From a virus: a stretch of DNA of 64,000 nt. A model generated the notes under the pieces. That model had not been told where the DNA came from. It worked only from the letters and a program-made list of their open reading frames with translations, and made no database searches. A program made the position numbers and the translations under genes. The stretch covers positions 29,275 through 93,274 of IMG/VR virus record IMGVR_UViG_3300028772_000011. One strand, written 5' to 3'. Shown here piece after piece: positions 50,139-59,210 of the stretch (its first letter is position 1; every line of letters begins with the position of its first letter).

Positions 50139-50375
50139 ATGAAATCAGATATAATTTCAAAAATTCTTAAAGAAACACCACTTGAAATACGTTTGAATGT
50201 GGATAATGAATTCGCATTTATTAATCTAATAACTGAATTAGGGTTCAGAGAAGATAAAATGTGGGAAGATTGTGAAGATCCAATGTTACGTAAGTTAATT
50301 ATGTTAGCTAACGAGTTAACAAAAAGACAAATCAAAACAATCGAACGATGGGAAAAAGATGGTAAACCAATTTAA
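50139..50375 (+). CDS. hypothetical protein, 78 aa
   Basis: Start taken at the ATG at 50139 (MKSDIISKIL); a TTG at 50121 overlaps the previous stop. Helical, rich in Glu/Lys/Leu, no motif recognised. Confidence 0.5.
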   Translation: MKSDIISKILKETPLEIRLNVDNEFAFINLITELGFREDKMWEDCEDPMLRKLIMLANELTKRQIKTIERWEKDGKPI

Positions 50376-50389
50376 TCAGAATAATATTC

Positions 50390-50761
50390 ATGAGAACAAA
50401 AACTTTTGCACAAATTCCAGTAACAATAGAAATAGCAAGAAAATTATATCAATCAGGTGATGATGAATTAAAAGAAAAAGCGCTTGAATTTTTCGATGAG
50501 GTTGAATTGGTTACACAAGAAACTCTTATCTCAACATTTATTCATGAAGCTCGTGGCGATTTTGCTTTAAATGTGGTTAAAATTGATGAAAACGCAATAG
50601 AAGAGTTAAAAAAAATAACTCCAGTCAAGCTTTGGTCCGAGGCATTATACCCGTTAATTAAATCACACGAAAGGTCATTGAGATTCGCAAATATGTTTAT
50701 TGAATACTATGAAAATATTGATAAAAGAATTATATTAAATAATTTTAAAATAAAATATTAA
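50390..50761 (+). CDS. hypothetical protein, 123 aa
   Basis: Alpha-helical, no membrane segment or zinc cluster. Ends immediately before the next gene's ATG. Function unknown. Confidence 0.5.
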   Translation: MRTKTFAQIPVTIEIARKLYQSGDDELKEKALEFFDEVELVTQETLISTFIHEARGDFALNVVKIDENAIEELKKITPVKLWSEALYPLIKSHERSLRFANMFIEYYENIDKRIILNNFKIKY

Positions 50762-50959
50762 ATGAAACAACCAAAAACTCTTAAATCGTATTTAAAATTA
50801 TTACTTATTTTAGCGGATACATCACCATACCATTTAAAAGGTATTACAGTACCAGAAGCTAATCTACTTAGTTATATTAGTGCAAATATTCAAACTGAGT
50901 TAGGTGAAGATGAAATAGAATCACTTCTTAAAAAATGTGGATTAATATATAAAGGTTGA
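50762..50959 (+). CDS. hypothetical protein, 65 aa
   Basis: Helical small protein; starts directly after the previous stop. No family recognised. Confidence 0.5.
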   Translation: MKQPKTLKSYLKLLLILADTSPYHLKGITVPEANLLSYISANIQTELGEDEIESLLKKCGLIYKG

Positions 50960-50964
50960 TTAAT

Positions 50965-51516
50965 ATGGACTTATTAAAATATTTTATTGAAATAGATCTT
51001 GATTCGATTAATGTGAATGCCAATGCTGGTAATACAATTACACATATCCCAACAACAATAGAAGTAAAATTTGATTTTATTGGTGATTATGAAAATTTTA
51101 ACTTATTAAAAGAATTTGAAAAAGATAAAACGTGCGTAATAACCGAAATAACTTATTTTGAATCGAATGATAAAATAATTAAATGCAATGGAATATTATA
51201 TAATCCAAATAAAATAAGTGAGTTTAAATCGATAGAATATGTAAATATCGAATACAACAAAAACTATGTTATACTAAACCACTTTCCTATTCCAAAATAT
51301 TCATTCAAATACATAGATTCCGAAGTTGGGTGTTCCGAATGTGGATCAAAATTCAATTTCAGTGAATTAGAAGCTGAAGAATATGATTTTGATGGTGAGG
51401 ATTATTATGATACAACAACTAAATGTCCTAAATGTAACACTTGGGATTGTTGTGAAATTGAATATGAAACAATTAAAAATGCTTTAATCAGATTAAATAC
51501 TAATATAATTAAATGA
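50965..51516 (+). CDS. zinc-ribbon protein, 183 aa
   Basis: The N-terminal 120 residues are beta-rich. The C-terminus has CSECGSKF and CPKCNTWDCC (around 119-155), a zinc ribbon split by an acidic DFDGEDYYDT loop. ATG at 50965 preferred over TTG at 50956, which overlaps the previous stop. Function unknown; possibly nucleic-acid binding. Confidence 0.55.
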   Translation: MDLLKYFIEIDLDSINVNANAGNTITHIPTTIEVKFDFIGDYENFNLLKEFEKDKTCVITEITYFESNDKIIKCNGILYNPNKISEFKSIEYVNIEYNKNYVILNHFPIPKYSFKYIDSEVGCSECGSKFNFSELEAEEYDFDGEDYYDTTTKCPKCNTWDCCEIEYETIKNALIRLNTNIIK

Positions 51517-51740
51517 AAAACACTCTCGTTGGAACAAAAATAGTCAAACAAGTTACCTACCAAATTGAGATAATGAGTTTAAGTAAAGAAGTACCGAATG
51601 AAACCATTCCTGATTTTATTGATTGGTTACAATCACAAGCAATTGAAAATGGTATTGGTAAGCATCATGATTATTATTATGGTGATAGTGAATATTGGTA
51701 CGACAACATTGCAGCAACTTTTAACGTTAAGACTATTTAG
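51513..51740 (+). CDS. hypothetical protein, 75 aa
   Basis: Small protein with a His/Tyr-rich GKHHDYYYGDSEYWYDN segment. Overlaps the previous gene by 4 nt (ATGA). Not recognised. Confidence 0.5.
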   Translation: MKNTLVGTKIVKQVTYQIEIMSLSKEVPNETIPDFIDWLQSQAIENGIGKHHDYYYGDSEYWYDNIAATFNVKTI

Positions 51741-51822
51741 CAAAACGCTTTAATATTAGGTAAAAGCGATAAATTATTGTGCCAAATAAAAAACTTACAT
51801 AATTCACTCATAAAACTTGTTA

Positions 51823-51842
51823 ATTGAACACTATTGTTCAAT
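51823..51842 (+). promoter_or_regulatory. inverted repeat, candidate operator
   Basis: ATTGAACA-CTAT-TGTTCAAT, a perfect 8-bp inverted repeat located between the -33-like TTG (51817) and the -7 box (51852) of the sigma-factor promoter. The symmetric form and place suggest a binding site for a repressor or activator. Confidence 0.5.
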
Positions 51843-51851
51843 ATTTTCACC

Positions 51852-51859
51852 TATCTTTG
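51852..51859 (+). promoter_or_regulatory. -7 box before the sigma gene
   Basis: TATCTTTG matches the TAnnTTTG consensus 48 nt before the sigma ATG. The distance to the nearest TTG boxes is 15 or 32 nt, not the usual 20, so the promoter may depend on an activator. Confidence 0.5.
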
Positions 51860-51906
51860 TACTCAGGAAATAAAACTTAAATTAATAATTTTAAAAATTA
51901 AAACTT

Positions 51907-52791
51907 ATGCTCAAACGATTTAATTCAAATGCTTCAAAGTCTTACTACACACCAAATGTGGGTGTTTTAAATAGTTTTTTATTAGAAATTTCAAAGTTTA
52001 AAATAATAGATGAAAAGGAAATAAGAGTATTAATTAAATTATCAAAAAAAGGGGATAAGATTGCTACTGATAAAATTGTTAAGTCATATCAACGATTCAT
52101 TGTTACAGTAGCTAAGAGATATAGTGCTGGAAATTATGAATTATTATGTGATTTAATAAATGAAGCGAATATTGGTCTGTTAAAAGCCATCGAAACATTT
52201 GATATGAAATTCGACAATAAATTACTCACCCACGCAATTTCACATATTCAAAAAATGATATTTGAATATTTAACATTCACAGCAGACCAAATTAAGATTT
52301 CAAATAAAAATAAAACGATAAATGTGAAGCATATATCCAACAGATTTTTACTTGAAAATGGAAGACTACCAGCAACAGCCGAAATTATAGATATATTAGA
52401 GGAAACAAAAGGTATAAGCATATTAAATGAATCTGATATTTATAATATTGATATGTTTTCAATGAGTAATATAGTTGAATTTGATGGATCAAGTGATTTA
52501 GGAAGCGAAATAGAATTTAATAATACAGATAAGATGTCATCTGTTAATGAATATGAAGCAAAATGTGATGGTGAGCACTTTAAAACGATAATTGATAGTG
52601 TTATTGGAACTTTAACACCAAAAGAACAAAAAGTAATGAAATTATTATATGGTATAGATGAATATAAACAATTTGAAATACAGGAAGTCGCCGAAGTTAT
52701 TGGAGTAACAAGCGAAGCAGTTAGATTAATTAATAAGAGAGCGTTAAGTAAATTAAAACAAGAAATTAATATCATTAAAGAAAGAGTATAA
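51907..52791 (+). CDS. sigma-70-like RNA polymerase sigma factor
   Basis: 294 aa. Region 2 is recognisable (KSYQRFIVTVAKRYSAGNYELLCDLINEANIGLLKAIETFD, about 57-97) and region 4 is good (LTPKEQKVMKLLYGIDEYKQFEIQEVAEVIGVTSEAVRLINKRALSKLK, about 237-285). In region 2.3/2.4 the Trp residues used for promoter melting in host sigma factors are absent. A group of acidic residues (200-225) replaces part of region 3. It likely redirects host RNA polymerase to phage promoters. Divergent specificity region suggests it reads a non-host promoter. Confidence 0.85.
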   Translation: MLKRFNSNASKSYYTPNVGVLNSFLLEISKFKIIDEKEIRVLIKLSKKGDKIATDKIVKSYQRFIVTVAKRYSAGNYELLCDLINEANIGLLKAIETFDMKFDNKLLTHAISHIQKMIFEYLTFTADQIKISNKNKTINVKHISNRFLLENGRLPATAEIIDILEETKGISILNESDIYNIDMFSMSNIVEFDGSSDLGSEIEFNNTDKMSSVNEYEAKCDGEHFKTIIDSVIGTLTPKEQKVMKLLYGIDEYKQFEIQEVAEVIGVTSEAVRLINKRALSKLKQEINIIKERV

Positions 52792-52797
52792 AATATT

Positions 52798-53874
52798 ATG
52801 GTAGTTGATAAAAAATATTACGACATTCTGGGGGTTAAAGAGAATGCAACACAAGAAGAAATAAAGAAAAATTATCGAAAAAAAGCTAAGTCACACCATC
52901 CAGATAAGCAAAGTGGTAAAAGTGAAGAAGAAATAAAAAAAGCCAATGAAGAGTTTCAAACAATTGGACAGGCATATGAAGTTCTATCTGATCCAAATAA
53001 AAGAGAACTTTATAATCAATATGGTGAAGACCTTGGTAAAAATAGACAACAAAGCGGTGGGTTTAATGATGTTGACCTTGGTGATTTAATAAATAAAATG
53101 CGAGGTGGTTTCGGTGGCGGATTCCAACAAGATCCAAGAGAACAAGGGAATTTAAGAATTACAGTTCCAGTTACCTTGTTAGAATGCTTCGACGGGACAA
53201 AGAAGAAATTTAAATATAAAAGACAAATAATATGTGATTCTTGCAATGGTACAAAGCACGAAACAGGTGGTTCCGTTAATATTTGTCAAGCTTGTGGTGG
53301 TTCTGGTATGAGTTCTTTCCAACAAGGTCGTATGATTTTCCAACAAACTTGTCAAGCCTGTAGTGGGCAGGGATTCACAATAATTAAACCTTGTAAAAAA
53401 TGTAATGCGTCTGGTGTTATATCAAAGGATGAAGTTATTGAAATAGATTTACCTGTTGGTGTTCAGAATGGTATGAATATCCAAATAAATAATAGTGGTA
53501 ATGAATTTTTATTAAATGGTAAAAAAAACGTTGGTGATTTAATTGTTCAAATAAGAGAATTACAAGATGAAAAATACCAGCGTCAAAATAATGATCTTCA
53601 CGTAGCGCTTAACGTAAAAATTTTAGATGCTATTGTTGGCTCAGAGACAATAATTGAATGTATCGATGGGAAAGAACAAAAATTTAAATTGAGTATAGGA
53701 ACTAAACAAGATCAAGTTTATAGATTAAGTGGCCTTGGTATGAAACTATATGGTAATCCATTTAGTAGGGGCTCTTTATTTGTACACGTAAATTTAATTT
53801 TACCAAAAGAATTAAATGAAAAAGAGCTTGAATTAATTACTAATTTAAAAAATGAGGAACATTTTAAAAATTAA
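52798..53874 (+). CDS. DnaJ-type co-chaperone
   Basis: 358 aa. J domain with HPD (34-36), a Gly/Phe-rich linker (around 87-110), and four CxxCxG(x)G-type repeats: [31 protein letters not shown], then two beta domains. A full type-A DnaJ, only slightly shorter than host versions (~375 aa). It would stimulate host DnaK and may help folding of capsid or replication proteins. The neighbours are the sigma-70-like gene and an early gene. Unusual in phages. Confidence 0.9.
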   Translation: MVVDKKYYDILGVKENATQEEIKKNYRKKAKSHHPDKQSGKSEEEIKKANEEFQTIGQAYEVLSDPNKRELYNQYGEDLGKNRQQSGGFNDVDLGDLINKMRGGFGGGFQQDPREQGNLRITVPVTLLECFDGTKKKFKYKRQIICDSCNGTKHETGGSVNICQACGGSGMSSFQQGRMIFQQTCQACSGQGFTIIKPCKKCNASGVISKDEVIEIDLPVGVQNGMNIQINNSGNEFLLNGKKNVGDLIVQIRELQDEKYQRQNNDLHVALNVKILDAIVGSETIIECIDGKEQKFKLSIGTKQDQVYRLSGLGMKLYGNPFSRGSLFVHVNLILPKELNEKELELITNLKNEEHFKN

Positions 53875-53876
53875 AC

Positions 53877-53907
53877 TTGTTTTTCTCGCATTTTATTAGT
53901 ACATTTG
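53877..53907 (+). promoter_or_regulatory. early promoter, TTG-N20-TACATTTG
   Basis: TTG at 53877-53879 and TACATTTG at 53900-53907, directly after the DnaJ stop, reading into the 280-aa membrane protein. Confidence 0.85.
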
Positions 53908-53936
53908 TTTAAATAAAAAAAATAATAAAATAAATT

Positions 53937-54779
53937 ATGGTAATATTAACAGGTATTTTAAATTTTTTCAAGGCAGCATTTAGTGCTAAATACATCGCAG
54001 TTACATTTGCGGTTATAATCGTTGGGTTATTTATTTGGAACATACAAACATCGAAATCGTTAACGAAGAAAATTTCTATTTTAGAACAAAACAGTTTACT
54101 TGATAAAAACAATCGAGAAGCTTTAATGGATACAATATCTAACAGAGTTGATAAAAAGGTTAATAAATCAATCGGTGAAAAGATGGGATATGTTGTAACT
54201 TCAGTTGGTGATTTACAAAATTACAATAAAAATTTATATTCTGAGTTCAAGTCAATGGGTAATACGGTTTCAGGAATTCAATCTCAATTATCTATAAATT
54301 TACCAACGATTATATCAGCCGTTAGTAAACCAATTACTGATCCAAAAGATAGCACGAAGATGTTGATTCCTTGGAATTTTAGCCATAGTGATCCTGGGTT
54401 GAGTCAAGTACTTGTTGGTAAAACACAATTTAGATTATTAAACAACCGTATTTTATCACCAATAATTTCAACATTAGATACAAATAAGATTAGTATTAGT
54501 TTAAATTATGGTTTTATTGAAAAAGATGGTAAATATATTGTACAAGCAAATTCACCATCTAAACTAATTTCGTTTACAGAATTAAACGGAGCACTCGTTC
54601 TTGATAAGTTTCCACAAACTACAGTTACAAATCAAAATCCTTGGTCATTTGGTCCATATATGGGTGTAGGTTTAAATACAGATTTAACAGGCCAAAATTC
54701 AAGATTCGGTTGGTCAATAGGCATCGGGGCATCCTACAATTTTTTTAGTAAAATCAAAGGTGGTAAATTATTCAAGTAA
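53937..54779 (+). CDS. membrane-anchored protein with beta-rich C-terminus (DUF6808-like)
   Basis: 280 aa. One membrane helix (YIAVTFAVIIVGLFIWNI, about 19-36) follows a short cytoplasmic start. A helical section (40-125) and a beta-rich C-terminal part ending in FGWSIGIGASYNFF, an outer-membrane-barrel-like terminus, follow. The layout resembles proteins common in Bacteroidota phages and prophages. Likely envelope-directed; the exact function is unknown. Confidence 0.55.
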   Translation: MVILTGILNFFKAAFSAKYIAVTFAVIIVGLFIWNIQTSKSLTKKISILEQNSLLDKNNREALMDTISNRVDKKVNKSIGEKMGYVVTSVGDLQNYNKNLYSEFKSMGNTVSGIQSQLSINLPTIISAVSKPITDPKDSTKMLIPWNFSHSDPGLSQVLVGKTQFRLLNNRILSPIISTLDTNKISISLNYGFIEKDGKYIVQANSPSKLISFTELNGALVLDKFPQTTVTNQNPWSFGPYMGVGLNTDLTGQNSRFGWSIGIGASYNFFSKIKGGKLFK

Positions 54780-54799
54780 AAATAAATATATAAATAAAA

Positions 54800-55882
54800 A
54801 TGATAGAAGCAGTAAGTTATAAATTAATTAAGAAATTACCAAATTCCAATACAGAGGTTGGTACGGTTGAGTCATATTTTGGTGGAACTAATTCAACACC
54901 AACTTGGAGAGGGACAATATATTATAATTCAAATTCTGAATATTGGCAAAAAGTTGATTTAGATAAAGAATATGAAATTATTAACTATATCATTACAGAT
55001 GGTGTTTTTAAAGAATCAATGACAGATAATATTAACAACTGTGGTTTACTCGGTCACGAATTCAAAGTAAGTTCAGTAAAACGACTTTCCGATAATGAAA
55101 TATTTACAATTGGGGAAGAAGTTGAAATATATAATTCTTTTGGTGGTACATTTAAAATAAATGGGTTTCACTTATCTAAGGGTGATGATTTAGTTGTAGA
55201 TCATAATGATGGAAATACTTTTTTATATAATATTAAAAAGAAAATTGAATACCCTATAATTAAGAGTTTTATTGACACCAAAATCCCAGCAAATATTTAT
55301 TTTGAGAAAAATGGTCTTTATGGTTTTGGTAATGAATTTTGTTTATCATTAGAAAGTTTTCTTCATGATATGCGTTGTGTTGATAGTGGTGATTTTTATA
55401 TTGATGAAGTAATTATTTCCGAAACTGAAACATTAAAAATTGGGGATAAAGTTGAATATATTGGAAATCCATCGGTTAAAAATTCAGTACCATTTTTTAT
55501 TATTGATAATTTTTATTACAGGTGTGATGGAATGATAGTTTGTAGATCAAAAGGTAACTTAAATGTTGAAGATGTTATGACAGTTAAAATAGTAGTTGAA
55601 GAGAAACGAAAATTAATATTTGTTACCGAAGATGACGTTGATATTTTTGAAGATGATGTTACTTATTGGATATCAAGAAGTAGTGGTGAGTGGAAATATT
55701 TATATGATCTAAAAATCAATGAATTACATAAATCAATATTATTTAAAAATTCAAATTTTAAGATATTCTCATCAAAATATTTAGCAGAGTTATTCATTTT
55801 AAAAGAAAATATGTTGTCATCATTTAAAACGTGGAATGAAGATGTTTCAAAATACGAAAATAAATTAAAAGAAGGTAAATGA
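54800..55882 (+). CDS. hypothetical protein, 360 aa, with repeated LSDNxxFxIG domain
   Basis: Two related beta domains: around 74-105 (KRLSDNEIFTIGEEVEI) and around 205-225 (SETETLKIGDKVEYI), each of the form x-LSDxxxFxIGDxV. The same element occurs once in the protein at 59861-60583 (KRLSDNQFFKIGDKIKL). A charged C-terminus overlaps the kinase gene by 4 nt. Role unknown. Confidence 0.55.
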   Translation: MIEAVSYKLIKKLPNSNTEVGTVESYFGGTNSTPTWRGTIYYNSNSEYWQKVDLDKEYEIINYIITDGVFKESMTDNINNCGLLGHEFKVSSVKRLSDNEIFTIGEEVEIYNSFGGTFKINGFHLSKGDDLVVDHNDGNTFLYNIKKKIEYPIIKSFIDTKIPANIYFEKNGLYGFGNEFCLSLESFLHDMRCVDSGDFYIDEVIISETETLKIGDKVEYIGNPSVKNSVPFFIIDNFYYRCDGMIVCRSKGNLNVEDVMTVKIVVEEKRKLIFVTEDDVDIFEDDVTYWISRSSGEWKYLYDLKINELHKSILFKNSNFKIFSSKYLAELFILKENMLSSFKTWNEDVSKYENKLKEGK

Positions 55883-56430
55883 TTTTAAATATCCTTGGTA
55901 AAAGTTGTGCTGGTAAAGACGTGACAGCCAGAATTTTAGAGAAAGAACACGGGTTTGATTTTGTAGTTAGTACAACAAGCCGTCCAATTAGAGATGGGGA
56001 ATCAGAACGCAACCCTTATAATTTTGTTTCAAATTCAACGTTTGAAGAACTTATTAAAAACGATGGCTTAATTGAATATCGCGAATACAATACGTTGGTT
56101 AACAATATTCCAGCTGTTTGGTACTATGGGGTTGAAAACAAGGAAGTGGATTCAAATAAAGATACTGTAGTAGTCCTAGATACAGTTGGTTTAGATGGAT
56201 TTATTGAAAGATTTGGTGATAAAGTTACTTCTTTCTATCTTGATGTTAATTTAGAGACAAGAAAACAAAGATGTATTGATAGGGGCGATTACGATGAATT
56301 TGAGTTTAATAGAAGAGCCGAAGATGATGAGATTAGATTTTCAAAAGAAGTAATCCAAAACAAGGTTGATTATGTAATTACATCAACCGACAGATACAAA
56401 ATAGTTGAAGAAATATTAAATAAAATTTAA
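55879..56430 (+). CDS. guanylate kinase-like nucleoside monophosphate kinase
   Basis: 183 aa. P-loop GKSCAGKD (7-14) at the very start and the GMP-binding STTSRPIRDGE (31-41), with an SRE-like EYREYNT element near 72-78. Length and motifs fit guanylate/dNMP kinases (T4 gp1 plays this role). Likely phosphorylates (d)GMP for phage DNA synthesis. The lid Asp/Arg pattern at 135-150 (RKQRCIDRGDYDEFEFNRR) is usual. Confidence 0.75.
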   Translation: MILNILGKSCAGKDVTARILEKEHGFDFVVSTTSRPIRDGESERNPYNFVSNSTFEELIKNDGLIEYREYNTLVNNIPAVWYYGVENKEVDSNKDTVVVLDTVGLDGFIERFGDKVTSFYLDVNLETRKQRCIDRGDYDEFEFNRRAEDDEIRFSKEVIQNKVDYVITSTDRYKIVEEILNKI

Positions 56431-56435
56431 AATAA

Positions 56436-57305
56436 ATGATATTAAACAAAAAAGTTTTTTCAGAATTAGATTCAACTATTAAATATGTTTTTGTTAATGA
56501 TGATAATTTCACATTAGAATTCTCATATATTAATAAAAATGATGGTAAAGACATTATATGTGCTCCAAGCCAAACTATGTGTAATATGGCTTGTAAATTT
56601 TGTCATTGTACAGACCACATTGGTAAAATTAAATCTGAAAATTTAAAACGCCCAGATCTAATTGATGGTATTCAATATATTATCGATGATTTAAAATTAA
56701 CAGATGATAAAATGTTGCTAATTAGCTTCATGGGAATAGGTGAACCAATATTGAACTGGAGTAACATTCTATGTGTGATGATGCATTTTTATAATAAAAG
56801 GGATAAAAATAATATTAGATTTGCTATTGCGACTGCTATATCACATTTTGCTTGGGTTGACTTTTTTAATTTTACAAATGTAGTTGAAAAGATGAAAATA
56901 CCAGTGAAATTACATTTATCATTACATTATACCGATGACATAACAAGAAAAGAATGGATGCCATCTTCTTTAGGTATTTATAGTTCAATAGCCGCTGTTA
57001 ATTTTTATAGGCATATAACTGGAAATAAAGTTGAAATACATTACGCTTTGATTGATGGTTTAAATGATTCGGAACAAGATGCAATTTATTTATCTCAATT
57101 ATTAGAAGATAAAGATATGGATGTTAAATTTTTATTTTTTAATGAAAAAGAATCATTAGATTACCATCGTTCAAATAAAGATAAATTAGATGTCTTTAAA
57201 AAATATTTTGGTCAATGGGATATAAATTTTGAATATTATATTCCTCCAGGATTAGATATCGGCGCAAGCTGTGGCCAATTCCTTATGGATAATTATATTA
57301 ATTAA
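56436..57305 (+). CDS. radical SAM methyltransferase, RlmN/Cfr-like
   Basis: 289 aa. [4Fe-4S] motif C49-x3-C53-x2-C56 (MCNMACKFCHC) and the SAM-binding GIGEP (101-105). At the C-terminus, GLDIGASCGQF holds Cys279 at the place where RlmN and Cfr carry the methyl-carrying cysteine (GxDIxAACGQL). The N-terminal accessory domain of RlmN is missing (core is ~289 vs ~345 aa). Likely methylates an adenine in rRNA or tRNA. A phage-borne copy might change antibiotic response or translation. Confidence 0.7.
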   Translation: MILNKKVFSELDSTIKYVFVNDDNFTLEFSYINKNDGKDIICAPSQTMCNMACKFCHCTDHIGKIKSENLKRPDLIDGIQYIIDDLKLTDDKMLLISFMGIGEPILNWSNILCVMMHFYNKRDKNNIRFAIATAISHFAWVDFFNFTNVVEKMKIPVKLHLSLHYTDDITRKEWMPSSLGIYSSIAAVNFYRHITGNKVEIHYALIDGLNDSEQDAIYLSQLLEDKDMDVKFLFFNEKESLDYHRSNKDKLDVFKKYFGQWDINFEYYIPPGLDIGASCGQFLMDNYIN

Positions 57306-57317
57306 AATATTTAATAA

Positions 57318-57791
57318 GTGAAAAAAGTATACCAACAACTAATCGATAACAACAAAGGTGATTGTATGCAAGCCGCAGTTGCGAGTTTATTTGATTTAGA
57401 ATTAGATGAGGTACCAAAATTCATCGAATTAAATGAACCATTTCATCATTTTATGCAATTTGCTTTGGATAGTGGTTATGAAATAAAAGGGACTTTATAT
57501 AATTACTCACATGTTAATGGTGGTAAATACTCCTCAATACACAGGCTACAAACCAAAGGCTATAATGGAATAAAAGGTTACTTTTTTGCAAGTGTATTTT
57601 CACCAAAATACTATGATTATTCTAAATCAATTAATGAATACCAAGTAACTCATGCTGTATTAATTGATAAAGACTATAACATAGTGTTTGATCCAAATCC
57701 AAATAATGATGGATTGACAACCTACCCTATGAACGATATACTTGGATATAATGGCATTAAAGATATAATTGTAATAGAAGAAAAAAATTAA
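57318..57791 (+). CDS. papain/C39-like cysteine-protease-fold protein
   Basis: 157 aa. GDCMQAAVASLF (14-25) with the catalytic-type Cys, then THAVLIDKDYNIVFDPNPNNDG (His and Asp). This C...H...D layout is common to a widespread family of phage proteins with a C39-peptidase-like fold. The start is a GTG at 57318. It may be a peptidase or an inactive binding protein. Confidence 0.6.
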   Translation: MKKVYQQLIDNNKGDCMQAAVASLFDLELDEVPKFIELNEPFHHFMQFALDSGYEIKGTLYNYSHVNGGKYSSIHRLQTKGYNGIKGYFFASVFSPKYYDYSKSINEYQVTHAVLIDKDYNIVFDPNPNNDGLTTYPMNDILGYNGIKDIIVIEEKN

Positions 57792-57794
57792 TTA

Positions 57795-57983
57795 ATGAAA
57801 AAAATACTTGAATCAGAATATCTGAACGCAAAATCTATTGTTGAGCAATACAATAAACAGATAAAATGTGAATGTAAAAATACTATACACAGGGTATTTC
57901 ATGATACTCACCCATACGGGCAAAGTATATCATATGATGAATGTCAAGAATGTGGTGAATGGAAAAATTTTACGACTTTTTGA
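57795..57983 (+). CDS. small zinc-ribbon protein, 62 aa
   Basis: CECKNTIHRVFHDTHP and CQECGEW provide two Cys pairs and nearby His residues for one zinc. Follows the cysteine-protease-like gene by 3 nt. Function unknown. Confidence 0.55.
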   Translation: MKKILESEYLNAKSIVEQYNKQIKCECKNTIHRVFHDTHPYGQSISYDECQECGEWKNFTTF

Positions 57984-57985
57984 GT

Positions 57986-58186
57986 ATGAAGAAAAAAGAA
58001 TATAGAATCGATGAAATAATGGAGACTATTTTGGCTCGTGAAATTAGAAATGTAATGAATGATGAGATAATAAATAGTATCAAGGAGAACCGTAAACCAA
58101 ACTTGAAACCAATGATTTTTAATTCTATTGAAGATAAAGAACAGTATAAAAAGAACTTTGATAAAATTATTAATCGAGACATTTAA
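57986..58186 (+). CDS. hypothetical protein, 66 aa
   Basis: Start at the ATG at 57986 (MKKKEYRIDEIM) right after the previous stop. Charged helical protein with no recognised family. Confidence 0.5.
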   Translation: MKKKEYRIDEIMETILAREIRNVMNDEIINSIKENRKPNLKPMIFNSIEDKEQYKKNFDKIINRDI

Positions 58187-58187
58187 T

Positions 58188-58745
58188 ATGGGAAGAAAGA
58201 AAATAGGAATTGATTTAGACACCACATTAAATAATTTAATGGAACATTGGTTAGATTGTTACAACAAAGATTACAATGACAATTTAAAACAATGGGATAC
58301 CTGGGCAGTCGATAAGCACGTTAAACCTGAATGTGGTGTAAAAATATTTGATTATCTAACTAAACCAAGTTTTTTTTATAATTTAGACATAAAACAAAAT
58401 GCTGTTGAGGTAATTGATTTTTTAATGTTACATTTCGATGTTTATATTGTTACTGCATATCTACCAGAAACATGTTTGGATAAAGCCAATTGGGTTAAAA
58501 AATCCATCCCTAATTTAAAGTCAGAAAATATAATATTCATTAATAACAAAAGCTTACTTGATTTAGATTTTCTAATAGATGATGGTCCTCATAATATAGA
58601 ATCATTTAGTCCACTCAAGGAAGCTATTATCTACGATATGCCTTACAACCGTTATTTGGATTATGATGCTTTCCAAGTGTGGGATAGGGTACATAATTGG
58701 AATGAAATAAAACAATTATTCATCGATAAATACATTAAACAATAA
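58188..58745 (+). CDS. 5'(3')-deoxyribonucleotidase, HAD-like
   Basis: 185 aa from the ATG at 58188. HAD motif I GIDLDTTLNNL (D9, D11), motif II-like VYIVTAY, and the FLIDDGPHNIESF element (motif IV). Matches the phage/bacterial 5'-nucleotidase C family (dCMP/dTMP phosphatase type). Likely balances dNTP pools with the GMP-kinase-like and ThyX-like enzymes. Confidence 0.8.
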   Translation: MGRKKIGIDLDTTLNNLMEHWLDCYNKDYNDNLKQWDTWAVDKHVKPECGVKIFDYLTKPSFFYNLDIKQNAVEVIDFLMLHFDVYIVTAYLPETCLDKANWVKKSIPNLKSENIIFINNKSLLDLDFLIDDGPHNIESFSPLKEAIIYDMPYNRYLDYDAFQVWDRVHNWNEIKQLFIDKYIKQ

Positions 58746-58749
58746 GATA

Positions 58750-58986
58750 ATGAAAACAATAATATCTTTATTAAAAACGAGCTTTATACTATTAATAAAG
58801 CTGGATAAGACTATTTATCTTTTATGGTTTATAGCATTCATATCTTTATGCTTCTCATATCCAAATACATTTCTTTTGAAACTCCTTTTAATTAGTGGTT
58901 TATTGTCAATTGGATTTGTTTTATTCGTAGTTATAATCGCGGTAATATGTTACAGTGTAGAAAACAAAAATAAAGATGGAAAATAA
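58750..58986 (+). CDS. small membrane protein, 78 aa
   Basis: Two membrane segments (TIYLLWFIAFISLCFSY and LLISGLLSIGFVLFVVIIA) with short charged ends. Overlaps the next gene by 11 nt. Could alter the host membrane; a holin-like role is conceivable but not shown. Confidence 0.55.
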   Translation: MKTIISLLKTSFILLIKLDKTIYLLWFIAFISLCFSYPNTFLLKLLLISGLLSIGFVLFVVIIAVICYSVENKNKDGK

Positions 58987-59209
58987 AGCATTAAGGGTTT
59001 ATTTACAAGATGAGAAGAAATCTAAAGTATTAGCGTTAAGGAAAAATGACCATTTTGAAATGAAATTTGATTATTCTAAAATGGTTGAATTGAGAAATAA
59101 TGGTTGGTTTATATATGCAATAAATGAAGAAGGTGTGTTTTTATTCTTAGCTAATTGTGATTTTGATGGTAATGATTGGTGTAAAATAACAATTAAAGAT
59201 TTTAAATAA
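58976..59209 (+). CDS. hypothetical protein, 77 aa
   Basis: Small beta-rich protein (RVYLQDEKKSKVLAL; FIYAINEEGVFLFLANC). Not recognised. Followed 1 nt later by the Cys-rich gene. Confidence 0.5.
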   Translation: MENKALRVYLQDEKKSKVLALRKNDHFEMKFDYSKMVELRNNGWFIYAINEEGVFLFLANCDFDGNDWCKITIKDFK

Positions 59210-59210
59210 G

